Shown here: positions 14,350-25,041 of the stretch, one piece after another
Layout of the letters: the number at the start of each line of letters is the position of its first letter
How positions within the stretch are numbered: position 1 is the first letter of the stretch
Assembly (NCBI GenBank): GCA_016215025.1
Contig: JACRMI010000019.1
Location: 1 to 64,000, forward strand
Direction: 5' to 3'
Origin: Chloroflexota bacterium
GTDB lineage: Bacteria; Chloroflexota; Anaerolineae; UBA4142
Length of the DNA: 64,000 nt
Translations under genes and position numbers: made by a program
Notes under the pieces: model-generated
Told to the model about the DNA's origin: nothing
The model's input: the letters and a program-made list of their open reading frames with translations, nothing else
Databases searched by the model: none

Positions 14350-17300
14350 ATGTTAATCCCAATCCAGCTCCAACGACGAATGCTATTTGCGACCCTCGCG
14401 TTCGTGTTCATCAGTTTATTAATCGGTCTGCCTGTCAACGTGCAGACTGTGGAAGCAGCGCCAACGGAACTCTTTTTCTCAGAGTACATCGAGGGAAGCA
14501 GCAACAATAAAGCGTTGGAGATTTACAATGGCACCGGTAGTTCGATCAATCTCGTTGGCTATAGCGTGCAGATGTACTTTAATGGGAGCATCACGCCGAC
14601 ACTGACCATCAGCTTGACCGGTACGGTCGCGAACGGCGATGTTTTTATTCTTGCGCACAGTAATGCCAACCCAACCATTCTGGCTCAAGCAGACCAAACC
14701 AACGGTGCGGGATGGTTTAACGGCAATGATGTGGTTGTGCTTCGTAAGGGAACGTCCAATATCGACGTAATCGGACAGATTGGTAATAACCCGGGGACTG
14801 AGTGGGGCACTGGACTTGCGAGCACCGCCGACAATACTCTGCGCCGCAAATGCACCATTTCGGCCGGAGACACCAATGGGAGCAACGCCTTTGATCCATC
14901 CATCGAATGGGATGGGTACGCGACAGACACTTTCACGGGACTGGGCAGCCATTCGACTGTGTGCGAAGCCGCTCCCAGTGTTGCCAGCACCGTCCCAGCA
15001 AACGCTGCAGCGAACGTCGCGCTCAACGCAAACATCACAGTTAATTTTAGCGAACCAGTCAATGTAAGCGGGACATGGTTCACGCTCTCCTGCAGTTCGA
15101 GTGGCATACACTCGGCTGTGGCAACCGGTGGACCCACGATCTTCACTCTAAACCCAGACACCGATTTTGTCGTCGCGGAAACCTGTACACTCACCATAGT
15201 TGCCTCTCAGGTCAAGGATCAGGATGCCCTCGATCCGCCGGACAATATGCTCGCCGATTACAGTGGTACTTTTACCACGATTGGCGTATGCCAACTGGAC
15301 TATACGCATATCTATAGCATCCAGGGCAGTGGCATGAGCGCGGCAATTACCGGCAATGTCACCACGCAAGGTGTCGTCGTCGGTGATTTTGAAGGCAGTA
15401 CCAGTATCGGCATTCAGGGCTTTTATATCCAGGACGCGACTGGTGATGGCGATCCGGCAACTTCGGATGGCATCTTTGTATTCACCGGTAATGCCAACAC
15501 CGTTAGCGCCGGCCAACTTGTGCGCGTAACCGGCTTTGCCCGCGAACGCTTCAACCAGACTACGCTCAACGGCTCTAACAGCGATTCTTCCGCGGTGCCG
15601 GCAGGTAACATTGCCAACTGTGGCGATGGCAGCGTAGCGGCAACTGATGTGACAATGCCCTTTGCTAGCATCGATTACCCTGAACGCTTCGAAGGAATGT
15701 TGGTGCGTTTCCAGCAATCTCTGATGATCGCCGAGTACTTTAACTATGATCGCTTCGGCGAACTAGTGCTGGCTCTGCCTCTCAATGGCGAACCGCGACC
15801 ATTTACAGGGACCGCTATCGACGAACCGGGCGCTCCAGCGAATAACCGTACCCTCGCCAACAGCTTACGTCGCATCACGCTCGATGATGGGCTTGGTTCC
15901 CAGAACCCCAGCGTCCTTCGCCATCCCAACGGTGCCAACTTTTCATTGAGCAATCGTTTCCGAGGCGGCGACACCGTGCAGAACGTCGTCGGCGTTCTCG
16001 GATATGACTTTAGTCTGTACCGCATTCAGCCGACTGCTCCTGCTAACTACACGGCTGCGAATCCACGCCCGCTTGGACCTGGGTCTGTCGGCAACAGTAC
16101 CCTGCGCGTGGCTGCGATGAACACCCTCAACTTTTTCCTAACGCTCGACTATTCAACAAACAATCCACTCGACAACAAGTGCGGTCCGTTGCAGAACGTC
16201 GAGTGCCGAGGTGCCGATTCTGACCAGTCGACCGAGTTCACCCGTCAACGAACCAAGTTGCTTGAAGCATTGAAGGGTCTTGACGCAGATGTCATCGGCT
16301 TGAACGAATTGGAGAATACGACCGGCGTTGAACCTCTCGGTGACCCGACGAATGGAATCGTCGCAGGTCTCAATGCATCGCTGGGTGCTGGCACTTTTGC
16401 CTACATCGATACCGGCGTCATTGGCACCGATGCCATTCGTGTTGGCATGATCTACAAGCCCAGCAAGGTGACGCCAGTCGGCGCGTTCAAGCTTCTGACT
16501 ACGGCTGTGGACCCGCGCTTTGTCGACACACTCAACCGACCAGCGCTAGCCCAAACCTTTCAAGTGGTGGCTACCGGCGCTCGCTTCACCGCCGTGGTCA
16601 ATCACCTCAAATCCAAAGGCTCAGCTTGCACCGGCGACCCGGACATCGGCGATGGGCAGGGCAATTGCAACTTGACTCGAACGAACGCGGCTAAAGCATT
16701 GGTGGACTGGCTGGCGACCGACCCGACGGGCAGCGGCGATCCGGATTTTATAATCCTAGGTGATCTGAATTCGTATGCCAAGGAAGACCCGGTCAAGGCG
16801 ATCCGAGCTGGAGCCGACGACACACTGGGTAACAGCGATGATTACACCAATTTGATCGCCAAGTACCAAGGCGCGTACGCCTACTCGTACGTCTTCGACG
16901 GTCAGTTTGGCTATTTGGATCATGCGTTGGCGAGCCAGAGTATGACGGCCCAGGTAACCGGTGCTGTGGATTGGCACATCAACGCCGACGAGCCGGATGT
17001 GCTAGACTATGACACCAGCTTCAAGCCAGATTCCCAGGATGCACTCTACGAGCCAAATGCGTACCGCTCATCCGATCATGACGCGGTGGTCGTCGGACTG
17101 AATTTGGATGGTACGCCGCCGACGCTGACCGTCAGTGTTTCGCCGAATGAACTGTGGCCCGCGAATCACAAGTACGTGACGGTGAAAGCGACGGTCAAAG
17201 CCACTGACAACAAGGATCCAAATCCGAAAGTCACGTTGGTGTCCGTCACTTCAAGCGAACCCGATAATGGCTTGGGCGATGGCGACACACCGATCGATAT

Positions 17301-17457
17301 TGTGATTGTCGATCAGTACACCTTCCAGTTGCGCGCCGAACGATCGGCGACGGGACCTGGTCGCGTGTACACGATCACGTACAAAGCGACGGATGCTTAC
17401 GGCAACACATCGACGAAAGGTGTGACGGTAACCGTACCGCACGACAAAGGCAACTAG
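14350..17457 (+). CDS. secreted ExeM/NucH-type nuclease with lamin-tail and Ig-like domains
   Basis: 1035 residues. After a signal peptide (cleavage near VEAAP, residue 38) comes a lamin-tail domain (LFFSEYIEGSSNNKALEIYN), a Big_5-like Ig domain (STVPANAAANVALNANITVNF), an OB-fold-like region (GVVVGDFEG...GFYIQDATGDGD) and, from about residue 575, an endonuclease/exonuclease/phosphatase domain. The latter has RVAAMNTLNFF, DADVIGLNELEN, LGDLNSYAKED and SSDHDAVVVGLNL, so the metal and catalytic residues are present. A final Ig-like domain (PPTLTVSVSPNELWPANHKY) closes the protein. This order matches extracellular DNases of the ExeM type, which degrade DNA in biofilms. A c-di-GMP-II riboswitch controls the leader. 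A second, larger nuclease of this kind is at 41250. Confidence 0.9.
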   Translation: MLIPIQLQRRMLFATLAFVFISLLIGLPVNVQTVEAAPTELFFSEYIEGSSNNKALEIYNGTGSSINLVGYSVQMYFNGSITPTLTISLTGTVANGDVFILAHSNANPTILAQADQTNGAGWFNGNDVVVLRKGTSNIDVIGQIGNNPGTEWGTGLASTADNTLRRKCTISAGDTNGSNAFDPSIEWDGYATDTFTGLGSHSTVCEAAPSVASTVPANAAANVALNANITVNFSEPVNVSGTWFTLSCSSSGIHSAVATGGPTIFTLNPDTDFVVAETCTLTIVASQVKDQDALDPPDNMLADYSGTFTTIGVCQLDYTHIYSIQGSGMSAAITGNVTTQGVVVGDFEGSTSIGIQGFYIQDATGDGDPATSDGIFVFTGNANTVSAGQLVRVTGFARERFNQTTLNGSNSDSSAVPAGNIANCGDGSVAATDVTMPFASIDYPERFEGMLVRFQQSLMIAEYFNYDRFGELVLALPLNGEPRPFTGTAIDEPGAPANNRTLANSLRRITLDDGLGSQNPSVLRHPNGANFSLSNRFRGGDTVQNVVGVLGYDFSLYRIQPTAPANYTAANPRPLGPGSVGNSTLRVAAMNTLNFFLTLDYSTNNPLDNKCGPLQNVECRGADSDQSTEFTRQRTKLLEALKGLDADVIGLNELENTTGVEPLGDPTNGIVAGLNASLGAGTFAYIDTGVIGTDAIRVGMIYKPSKVTPVGAFKLLTTAVDPRFVDTLNRPALAQTFQVVATGARFTAVVNHLKSKGSACTGDPDIGDGQGNCNLTRTNAAKALVDWLATDPTGSGDPDFIILGDLNSYAKEDPVKAIRAGADDTLGNSDDYTNLIAKYQGAYAYSYVFDGQFGYLDHALASQSMTAQVTGAVDWHINADEPDVLDYDTSFKPDSQDALYEPNAYRSSDHDAVVVGLNLDGTPPTLTVSVSPNELWPANHKYVTVKATVKATDNKDPNPKVTLVSVTSSEPDNGLGDGDTPIDIVIVDQYTFQLRAERSATGPGRVYTITYKATDAYGNTSTKGVTVTVPHDKGN

Positions 17458-17465
17458 CAATCGAG

Positions 17466-17589
17466 TGGCGCGGATGGTTGAAATGTTTAGCCGCTCGCGC
17501 CAGATCACAAAAATCGAAAGCATGTCTTGCTCATGGCGGGCAAGAAAAACAAAAACCGTAATCAGGAGGGTTACTGCTGGTTACGGTTT
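17466..17589 (+). promoter_or_regulatory. attenuator-like leader of protease 2
   Basis: Three hairpins in a row: TGGCGCG/CGCGCCA (about 17470-17502), CTTGC/GGCAAG before AAAAAC (17525-17550), and AAACCGTAA/TTACGGTTT followed by TTG (17553-17591), a clear terminator. The last loop holds AGGAGGG. The layout resembles the neighbouring c-di-GMP leaders but neither aptamer class is recognisable here. The first hairpin may instead end transcription of the nuclease. Confidence 0.55.
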
Positions 17590-17612
17590 TTGCGTTTGGG
17601 GGATTGACGACG

Positions 17613-17624
17613 AAGGAGGTGATC
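17613..17624 (+). other. AAGGAGGTGATC element in leader of protease 2
   Basis: Twelve bases fully complementary to the usual 16S rRNA 3' end, 66 bases before the ATG and without a following start codon at proper distance. Confidence 0.6.
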
Positions 17625-17689
17625 AAAAAAATCGATTGTTCAGAAAGCGAGGGGATCAACAATTCGTAATTAAATCTCAGGAGGAAAAA

Positions 17690-18550
17690 ATGCGCACGAA
17701 ATTTTTCGTTCTCGCCGTCGTTGTGATTTTGATGCTCGTGCTGGTGACTCCAACGTCTGCCATCACCAACGGTCAACCGGATGGCAGCAACCATCCTTAT
17801 GTCGGACTTGCCGTGTTTGACTCTGCGCCTGGAACACCTGGATGGCGTTGCAGTGTATCGTTGCTCACACCGACTGTCGTTCTCACGGCTGGACACTGCA
17901 CAGACGGTGCAGTTGCAGCGCGCGTGTGGTTCTACGAAGATGTTACCTACAATACTGTCCCATTCCCACTATACCCATATGGTGGTCCGGGCAGTGGAGC
18001 ATTCGAAGGGACTCCATACACAAATTCCAAGTACCGAAGTGCCGAAAATCCTTATGGCGGCGGCAATGGATTGCCCGCATTCTCGTATCGTGACGTAGGC
18101 GTCATCGTGCTGAAAGAGGGTGTTCCAACCAGTCAAATCAGTAAGTATGCTGCCTTACCTACTGCAGGCTTGGTTGACACACTCAAGAACAAGACCAAGA
18201 TCGACTTTGTCGGCTATGGTGTTTCGGAACAAATCATGAAGTTTCCCGGTCAGTCACCGCGCGATCGGTGGGGTGGTCCCAGAGTTCGCATGTATGCTCC
18301 GAGCGAATTGGTCTCTGGCAAGTTCGTACACTCCCCAGAGTACATGCGCTTTGCACTCAACCCCGGTGGCGGATCGGGCGGCACGTGCTTTGGTGATTCG
18401 GGCGGTCCGGATTTGCTGGGAGGCACAAACACGGTCCTCGCCGTCAATTCGTACGTCACGAATGCGAACTGCACAGGCGTTGGCTATTCAGCCCGCGTGG
18501 ACGTTCCTGAAGTGTTAGAGTGGATTAACGGATTCCTTTCCGAGCCGTAA
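17690..18550 (+). CDS. secreted trypsin-like serine protease, paralogue 2
   Basis: The ATG at 17690, directly after CAGGAGGAAAAA, is chosen over an earlier in-frame start because it begins the signal peptide MRTKFFVLAVVVILML. The 286-residue protein has a complete S1 triad: His69 in LTAGHC, Asp135 in YRDVGVIVL and Ser237 in GGTCFGDSGGP. It shares start, length and motif spacing with the protease at 10701, so the two arose by duplication. The 14350 nuclease lies just upstream. The leader contains a terminator and the shared AGGAGGTGA element but no recognised riboswitch. Confidence 0.92.
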   Translation: MRTKFFVLAVVVILMLVLVTPTSAITNGQPDGSNHPYVGLAVFDSAPGTPGWRCSVSLLTPTVVLTAGHCTDGAVAARVWFYEDVTYNTVPFPLYPYGGPGSGAFEGTPYTNSKYRSAENPYGGGNGLPAFSYRDVGVIVLKEGVPTSQISKYAALPTAGLVDTLKNKTKIDFVGYGVSEQIMKFPGQSPRDRWGGPRVRMYAPSELVSGKFVHSPEYMRFALNPGGGSGGTCFGDSGGPDLLGGTNTVLAVNSYVTNANCTGVGYSARVDVPEVLEWINGFLSEP

Positions 18551-18570
18551 CCGCCAATTAAATGTCAAAG

Positions 18571-18610
18571 AATCATTGTCCTAGGCAGATTTGTCTAGGA
18601 CAATGATTTT
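18571..18610 (+). terminator. terminator after protease 2
   Basis: AATCATTGTCCTAG pairs with CTAGGACAATGATT, followed by TTTTC. Confidence 0.87.
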
Positions 18611-18662
18611 CGAGTTGGCTACTTGCCCCGTTTCTCTTAAAATCGTTATAGATAAGCTCATA

Positions 18663-18698
18663 GTTAAGAAACTGGGCAGAAGGTTTAGGTTTCTTAAC
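18663..18698. promoter_or_regulatory. inverted repeat upstream of riboswitch C
   Basis: GTTAAGAAAC and GTTTCTTAAC, perfect 10-bp arms 16 bases apart. It could be an operator or a stem in the long leader; no promoter could be placed with confidence. Confidence 0.45.
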
Positions 18699-18762
18699 CT
18701 TTGGTATTTTCTGAAAAGATCAAGTCTCTTGTAAAGTGAAATCCAATTTTTAGATATTCCAT

Positions 18763-18840
18763 CATGGGTGCGAAGATACCTGGTTGAGAGTCGTTGTGAA
18801 CGCTAAAGACTAGGTGGAGCGAATGGCGTAACCGACCGTG
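18763..18840 (+). promoter_or_regulatory. c-di-GMP-II riboswitch, copy C
   Basis: P1 is CATGG/CCGTG (18763-18767 with 18836-18840, one T-G pair). GGTGCGAAGATACCTGG follows, and GGTGGAGCGAATGGCGTAAC with CGACCGTG gives the class II signature; CCTGGTT pairs loosely with GACTAGG. The 3' arm of P1 is the 5' arm of the following terminator. Confidence 0.9.
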
Positions 18841-18868
18841 ACTGTGTAATCTTGCACAGCACGGTTTT
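18836..18868 (+). terminator. attenuator overlapping riboswitch C
   Basis: CCGTG-A-CTGTG pairs with CACAG-CACGG, followed by TTTTTA. It shares five bases with aptamer P1. Confidence 0.88.
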
Positions 18869-18885
18869 TATTTGTTCGTCTTTGG

Positions 18886-18895
18886 AAGGAGGTGA
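18886..18895 (+). other. AAGGAGGTGA element in leader C
   Basis: Extended Shine-Dalgarno sequence, 74 bases before the ATG at 18969, which has its own AAAGGAGGATCCG site. Confidence 0.6.
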
Positions 18896-18968
18896 TGCTT
18901 TATCCAATTACGTTTCACGAGTTACATTGGGGATGAAGAAATTTGTTCAAAATCCAAAGGAGGATCCG

Positions 18969-19589
18969 ATGAAAAACGTTTTTGGGTTGATTGTTCTTGT
19001 TGTAGTGATGCTTGTGGCATCCACCTCACTCGCGATGGCAGACAAACCCGTCGGCTATGACCAGACCGGCAAAGAAGTCTCTTGGTCTTCAACAAGTTGC
19101 ACCAAAATTCAAAGTGGCTTGATCAAGGACTCCGCCGGCAATCCAATCTCAGTTGGGTTTGATCAATTTGGCTACAACTATCAAGCCCACCAATTTGTCG
19201 GTACCTACGACAGCGTTGACCGAAAGCTTGACGGCACGTATTGGGGCTCGACGGGAGATTTTGTAGACGACAAGCTGTCGATGAAGTGGTCGGATGACTG
19301 GCTGTCCAATGTTGACTGCACTGCCGATAGCAAGCTTGACCGTGGAACGAACGGCATCAGCCTCGGTTGGGAAACCAATCACGTTGAAGGCGATTATGAT
19401 TCGGACGGTGACGGCACCCAGGACGCCCATTTTACATACTTCGTCAAAATTGTATGGGTCGGTCCGGGCGGCGACTTGTGGGGGCAGTATGCTGTCATTC
19501 AGGAAATCTACAATGAACCCGGTGCAAAGGATCGCTTTAAGGTAGCATCTCCGGGCTTTGGTCTTAACGATCATTGGACAACACAATGA
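18969..19589 (+). CDS. secreted protein of unknown function
   Basis: The ATG at 18969 follows AAAGGAGGATCCG and starts a typical signal peptide (MKNVFGLIVLVVVMLVASTSLAMA, cleaved near residue 24). The mature part, about 180 residues, is acidic and rich in aromatic and Gly/Asp residues, with DYDSDGDGTQDAHF near residue 135, an Asp-rich loop that may bind calcium. Only two cysteines, at about residues 46 and 120, are seen in the mature part. The family is not recognised. It is the third gene in the island behind a c-di-GMP-II riboswitch, so it probably acts at the cell surface or outside together with the proteases and nuclease. Confidence 0.8.
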   Translation: MKNVFGLIVLVVVMLVASTSLAMADKPVGYDQTGKEVSWSSTSCTKIQSGLIKDSAGNPISVGFDQFGYNYQAHQFVGTYDSVDRKLDGTYWGSTGDFVDDKLSMKWSDDWLSNVDCTADSKLDRGTNGISLGWETNHVEGDYDSDGDGTQDAHFTYFVKIVWVGPGGDLWGQYAVIQEIYNEPGAKDRFKVASPGFGLNDHWTTQ

Positions 19590-19654
19590 TTGTGCTTTGA
19601 GCATTATCGATTGAACTCAGATTCGTGTGCGTGAAGCAAAAAAGCTTGCTTGTT

Positions 19655-19695
19655 AAAAAGATACCGACCCAGTTTCGAACTGAGTCGGTATCTTT

Positions 19696-19697
<2 letters not shown>
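19655..19697. terminator. bidirectional terminator between the secreted-protein gene and clpB
   Basis: AAAAAGATACCGAC-CAGTT and AACTG-GTCGGTATCTTTTT form a long stem with a TCG loop. T-tracts exist in both directions. It overlaps the last bases of clpB. Confidence 0.9.
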
Positions 19698-22311
<2,614 letters not shown>

Positions 22312-22353
22312 GATAATCTTGCTCCATTACAATTTCTTTTTGCTTTATCAATA

Positions 22354-22386
22354 ATCCGCGAATCGTTTTTCGTTTTATTCGCGGAT
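22354..22386. repeat. fold-back hairpin in the clpB leader
   Basis: ATCCGCGAA and TTCGCGGAT around TCGTTTTTCGTTTTA. The following bases to 22430 iterate the word CACG/ACGC (CACGTTTTACGCATCACGC). Confidence 0.6.
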
Positions 22387-22430
22387 CATTCATCGCCAAG
22401 TTTCACGTTTTACGCATCACGCATTACGTT

Positions 22431-22826
22431 TCAACTAAACTCTGCCTCTACCGCGCTTTTGATTTCGGCAATCGAGAGACTCGTCAAGCGGCGCATGTGC
22501 GTCGTGGGCGTATGACCATCGTAATCGAACGGCGTCGTCACGTGGCGATGCACCCACACGCGGTCCACACGCGCCTCAGTGCCATTGTCTGTCACGGCGA
22601 TAACGACACTCAAATCGAATGTAATTTTTTCTTCCGTCCACGCCAGCGTCCAACGCAAATTGTTGTGATCGATGGTGGGCATCGTACTCACCTTGCCTTT
22701 TGTTTTCAAGTAGCGCTTGTTGGCATCTTTGAGCAAATTCGTAATGGCGACCCCAATGTCGTTTTTGATTTGTTCGATCTTTTGGTTGATTCGATTTTCT
22801 GCGCTCAATTCGGAAGGAGTAATCAT
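22431..22826 (-). CDS. conserved-looking protein of unknown function in the heat-shock locus
   Basis: 131 residues, no signal peptide or membrane segment. The N-terminal third is helical and charged (NRINQKIEQIKNDIGVAITN); the remainder alternates as in a beta-rich domain (WTLAWTEEKITFDLSVVIAV, VHRHVTTPFDYDG). A GAGG site lies before the ATG. It sits eight bases after the rhomboid gene and before clpB on the same strand, so a link to stress response is possible. The family is not recognised. Confidence 0.7.
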   Translation of the reverse strand: MITPSELSAENRINQKIEQIKNDIGVAITNLLKDANKRYLKTKGKVSTMPTIDHNNLRWTLAWTEEKITFDLSVVIAVTDNGTEARVDRVWVHRHVTTPFDYDGHTPTTHMRRLTSLSIAEIKSAVEAEFS

Positions 22827-22834
22827 GGGTCACC

Positions 22835-23551
22835 TCAAAGCTCTTCGTCAAAACCGACGTACGTGGGTTGTTGTCGCCGATGCACGCGCCCAAGAAATGG
22901 CAAGATCAGAATCATCCCGCTCATGAATCCACCGACGTGCGCCCAAAACGCGATGCCTTCAGAAGCCACAGAGGAAAGCGAGGCAGCGCCGTACAGAAAT
23001 TGCTGAACGAACCACCAACCCAGGACGAGCACGGCAGGTACTTGAACGGTCCACAAGAAAAAGATGATGGGTATCAAGATGCGGACGCGCGCCCAGGGAT
23101 ACAACACCAGATATGCGCCCAGCACTCCGGCAATCGCGCCGCTTGCGCCAATGGTCGGCAGATGCGACTCGCCGCCAATAAACGTTTGAATCAAGTTGGC
23201 AATGATTCCAGAAAACAAATAAAAAGCTAGGAACGAAAAATGCCCCAGCACATCCTCGATATTATCTCCAAAGACCCAGAGAAAAAGCAGGTTGCCCACG
23301 ATGTGCAGCCAGCCACCGTGAAGGAATTGCGACGAGATGAGCGTAAGCCAAACGCCGATCGGTGTTTGCACGGGATGCGTGATCGCGAAGAAAATATTGT
23401 TAGGAATCGCTCCCCAGGTAAAGATCAAACGATCCAGTTGCCGCGTTGGTAAGCTCAGTTCGTACAGAAAAACCAAAACGTTGATCCCGATCAGTATCCA
23501 GGTGACGTACGGAATGCGGCGGGTCGGATTGGCGTCGGCGAGCGGGATCAT
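22835..23551 (-). CDS. rhomboid-family intramembrane serine protease
   Basis: 238 residues with about six membrane helices. GASGAIAGVLGAYLV near residue 133 holds the catalytic Ser and AFWAHVGGFMSGMIL near residue 208 the catalytic His; HGGWLHIVGNLLFLW is the conserved helix-2 histidine/asparagine region. Rhomboids cleave membrane proteins within or near the membrane. The start ATG overlaps the stop of hspR by four bases, so the two are translationally coupled. Substrates cannot be predicted; the locus suggests membrane protein quality control. Confidence 0.92.
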   Translation of the reverse strand: MIPLADANPTRRIPYVTWILIGINVLVFLYELSLPTRQLDRLIFTWGAIPNNIFFAITHPVQTPIGVWLTLISSQFLHGGWLHIVGNLLFLWVFGDNIEDVLGHFSFLAFYLFSGIIANLIQTFIGGESHLPTIGASGAIAGVLGAYLVLYPWARVRILIPIIFFLWTVQVPAVLVLGWWFVQQFLYGAASLSSVASEGIAFWAHVGGFMSGMILILPFLGRVHRRQQPTYVGFDEEL

Positions 23552-23892
23552 TCGAGGTGTGCCTTGAGCAGCTCCTGACGGAGTGCATCGATCTCCGCTA
23601 GCAATTGTTCTTCGCGTTGCTTCGTTTGTTGTTGCAATCTTTCTAGTCGTTCCGTAAGTTCAATGATCACTTCCGCACCGGCAAGGTTTACACCCAACTC
23701 GGTGGTCAATCGCATGATTTTGCGCAGCCGTTCAATCTCACGCTGCGAGTACAACCGAATCTTGCCCGATGAGCGCGTCGGTTTCAACAATCCGGCGCGT
23801 TCGTAGTAGCGTAGAGTTTGCGGATGCACTTCGAGCAAGCGTGCGGCTACGCTAATCACATAAATGGGTTCATCGGCATTATGGTATTCCAT
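23548..23892 (-). CDS. hspR: MerR-family heat-shock repressor HspR
   Basis: 114 residues. PIYVISVAARLLEVHPQTLR followed by YYERAGLLKPTRSSGKIRLY is the MerR winged-helix DNA-binding region with the HspR-type wording. A C-terminal coiled coil follows (ERLERLQQQTKQREEQLLAE). HspR normally represses dnaK/dnaJ/clpB operons by binding HAIR operators and is itself encoded with dnaJ. It lies 13 bases after dnaJ and overlaps the rhomboid gene. A GAGG site lies before the ATG. It probably acts on the inverted repeats in the 24.9 kb promoter region, though those are not canonical HAIR sequences. Confidence 0.88.
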   Translation of the reverse strand: MEYHNADEPIYVISVAARLLEVHPQTLRYYERAGLLKPTRSSGKIRLYSQREIERLRKIMRLTTELGVNLAGAEVIIELTERLERLQQQTKQREEQLLAEIDALRQELLKAHLE

Positions 23893-23905
23893 CGTAAATC
23901 CTCTA

Positions 23906-24856
23906 TCATGTCTTGCGCAAGTCTGCCAGGCGTTTGACTAGCTCGCGTTCTTCATTCGATAAACGTTCCGGTAGGACGACGCGAACCTTGGCGTACAAAT
24001 CGCCAAAGGCATTCGGCTCATTCAAGCGTGGCATGCCTTGTCCGGTCAATCGGAACAATTTGCCCGATTGTGTTTCCGGCGGAATCTTGAGCGCGAGTTG
24101 TCCTTTGAGAGTGGGCACATGCGCTTCGCCTCCGAGCAGAGCAGTGTATAGATCGACGGGTATCTCGACGCGTAGATCGTCGCCATCACGTTCAAAGGTT
24201 GGGTGCGGCGTGATGTGAATGCGCAAGTACATGTCGCCAGCCGGTCCGCCATTCATTCCAGGATAACCTTCGCCTGCATAACGAATCTTGGAGCCGGTTT
24301 TTACTCCAGGCGGAATTTTGATTTCTAAACGGCGTCCATCTTTTTGCACAATGCGCGTTGCGCCACGATAGGCTTCGTCCAGAGTTATCTCCAAAGTTTG
24401 CTCAATGTCTTGTCCGCGCCGCGCTCTAGTCTGCGCGCGGCTTGCGCCGCCAAAACCGGTTTCGCCAAAAATAGTGCGAAAGAAATCGGAAAAGCCGCCG
24501 ATGTCTTCACCAGCACCGCCCATGTTGCCAAAAATATTTCCCAAGTCTTCCTGAGTAAAGGTGCGATACTGCGTTCCGCCATTGCCCCATTGAAATGGAC
24601 CTTGACCACCGGCGCGCTGAAATTGTTCGTACTGTTGCCAATTAGCGCCAAGCGCATCGTATTTCTTACGCTTGCCTTCATCTGACAAGACTTCGTACGC
24701 TTCGTTGACTTCTTTGAATTTTTCCTGTGCAGCTTTGTTGTTTGGATTCAAGTCAGGATGAAGCTTGCGTGCCAACTTGCGATACGCCGATTTGATGTCT
24801 TTTTCGGAGGCGTTTTTTTCTACGCCCAAAATCTTGTAATAATCCTTGTATTCCAT
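23906..24856 (-). CDS. DnaJ/CbpA-type co-chaperone
   Basis: 316 residues. The J domain ([20 protein letters not shown]) has the HPD tripeptide in [11 protein letters not shown] Gly/Phe-rich linker follows ([14 protein letters not shown]), then two substrate-binding beta domains ([39 protein letters not shown]). There is no Cys-rich zinc-binding domain, so it is of the CbpA type. It stimulates DnaK ATPase and delivers substrates; dnaK is not in the window. It starts the operon dnaJ-hspR-rhomboid-unknown-clpB. A consensus promoter lies 27 bases before its ATG, and GGAG five bases before it. Confidence 0.94.
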   Translation of the reverse strand: MEYKDYYKILGVEKNASEKDIKSAYRKLARKLHPDLNPNNKAAQEKFKEVNEAYEVLSDEGKRKKYDALGANWQQYEQFQRAGGQGPFQWGNGGTQYRTFTQEDLGNIFGNMGGAGEDIGGFSDFFRTIFGETGFGGASRAQTRARRGQDIEQTLEITLDEAYRGATRIVQKDGRRLEIKIPPGVKTGSKIRYAGEGYPGMNGGPAGDMYLRIHITPHPTFERDGDDLRVEIPVDLYTALLGGEAHVPTLKGQLALKIPPETQSGKLFRLTGQGMPRLNEPNAFGDLYAKVRVVLPERLSNEERELVKRLADLRKT

Positions 24857-24882
24857 AGCAACTCCGCCAAAATTTCAAAGGC

Positions 24883-24911
24883 ATTATATTACTTTACTTA
24901 ACTAATGTCAA
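24883..24911 (-). promoter_or_regulatory. consensus promoter of the dnaJ-hspR operon
   Basis: Minus-strand TTGACA (24911-24906) and TATAAT (24888-24883), exactly 17 bases apart. Such a perfect housekeeping promoter fits a gene that is held off by a repressor. Confidence 0.9.
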
Positions 24912-24924
24912 CGTATGTAAGTAA
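24894..24924. promoter_or_regulatory. inverted repeat over the dnaJ promoter
   Basis: TTACTTA and TAAGTAA, 17 bases apart, span the -35 box of the dnaJ promoter. It is a candidate HspR operator, but does not match the CTTGAGT-N7-ACTCAAG consensus. Confidence 0.5.
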
Positions 24925-24951
24925 GAAAAATGTAAAAACTTGATAATGATA

Positions 24952-24992
24952 TTGTCAAACCTATTGACAAAAATAAAACATAGTCGTATAAT
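24952..24992 (+). promoter_or_regulatory. consensus promoter and operator-like repeat of hsp20
   Basis: TTGACA (24964-24969) and TATAAT (24987-24992) with a 17-base spacer. The -35 box is part of an inverted repeat TTGTCAA-N5-TTGACAA (24952-24970) that could bind a repressor. Confidence 0.8.
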
Positions 24993-25041
24993 CCCAATCG
25001 AAAAAGTGACAAAACAATCGTTCAGATTAGAGGAGGTGCAT

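Noticed and set aside
14211..14510. Open frame running from the riboswitch into the nuclease gene in another frame
   Set aside because: It begins inside the aptamer and passes through a terminator; no ribosome site or conserved wording.
17465..17689. Upstream extension of protease 2 from an earlier start
   Set aside because: The 75 extra codons cross a terminator and the AGGAGGTGA element, and they would bury the signal peptide; the ATG at 17690 has an excellent ribosome site.
24940..25041. Earlier ATG for the first hsp20 gene
   Set aside because: It lies upstream of the consensus promoter, and the ATG at 25042 has GAGGAGGTG before it.
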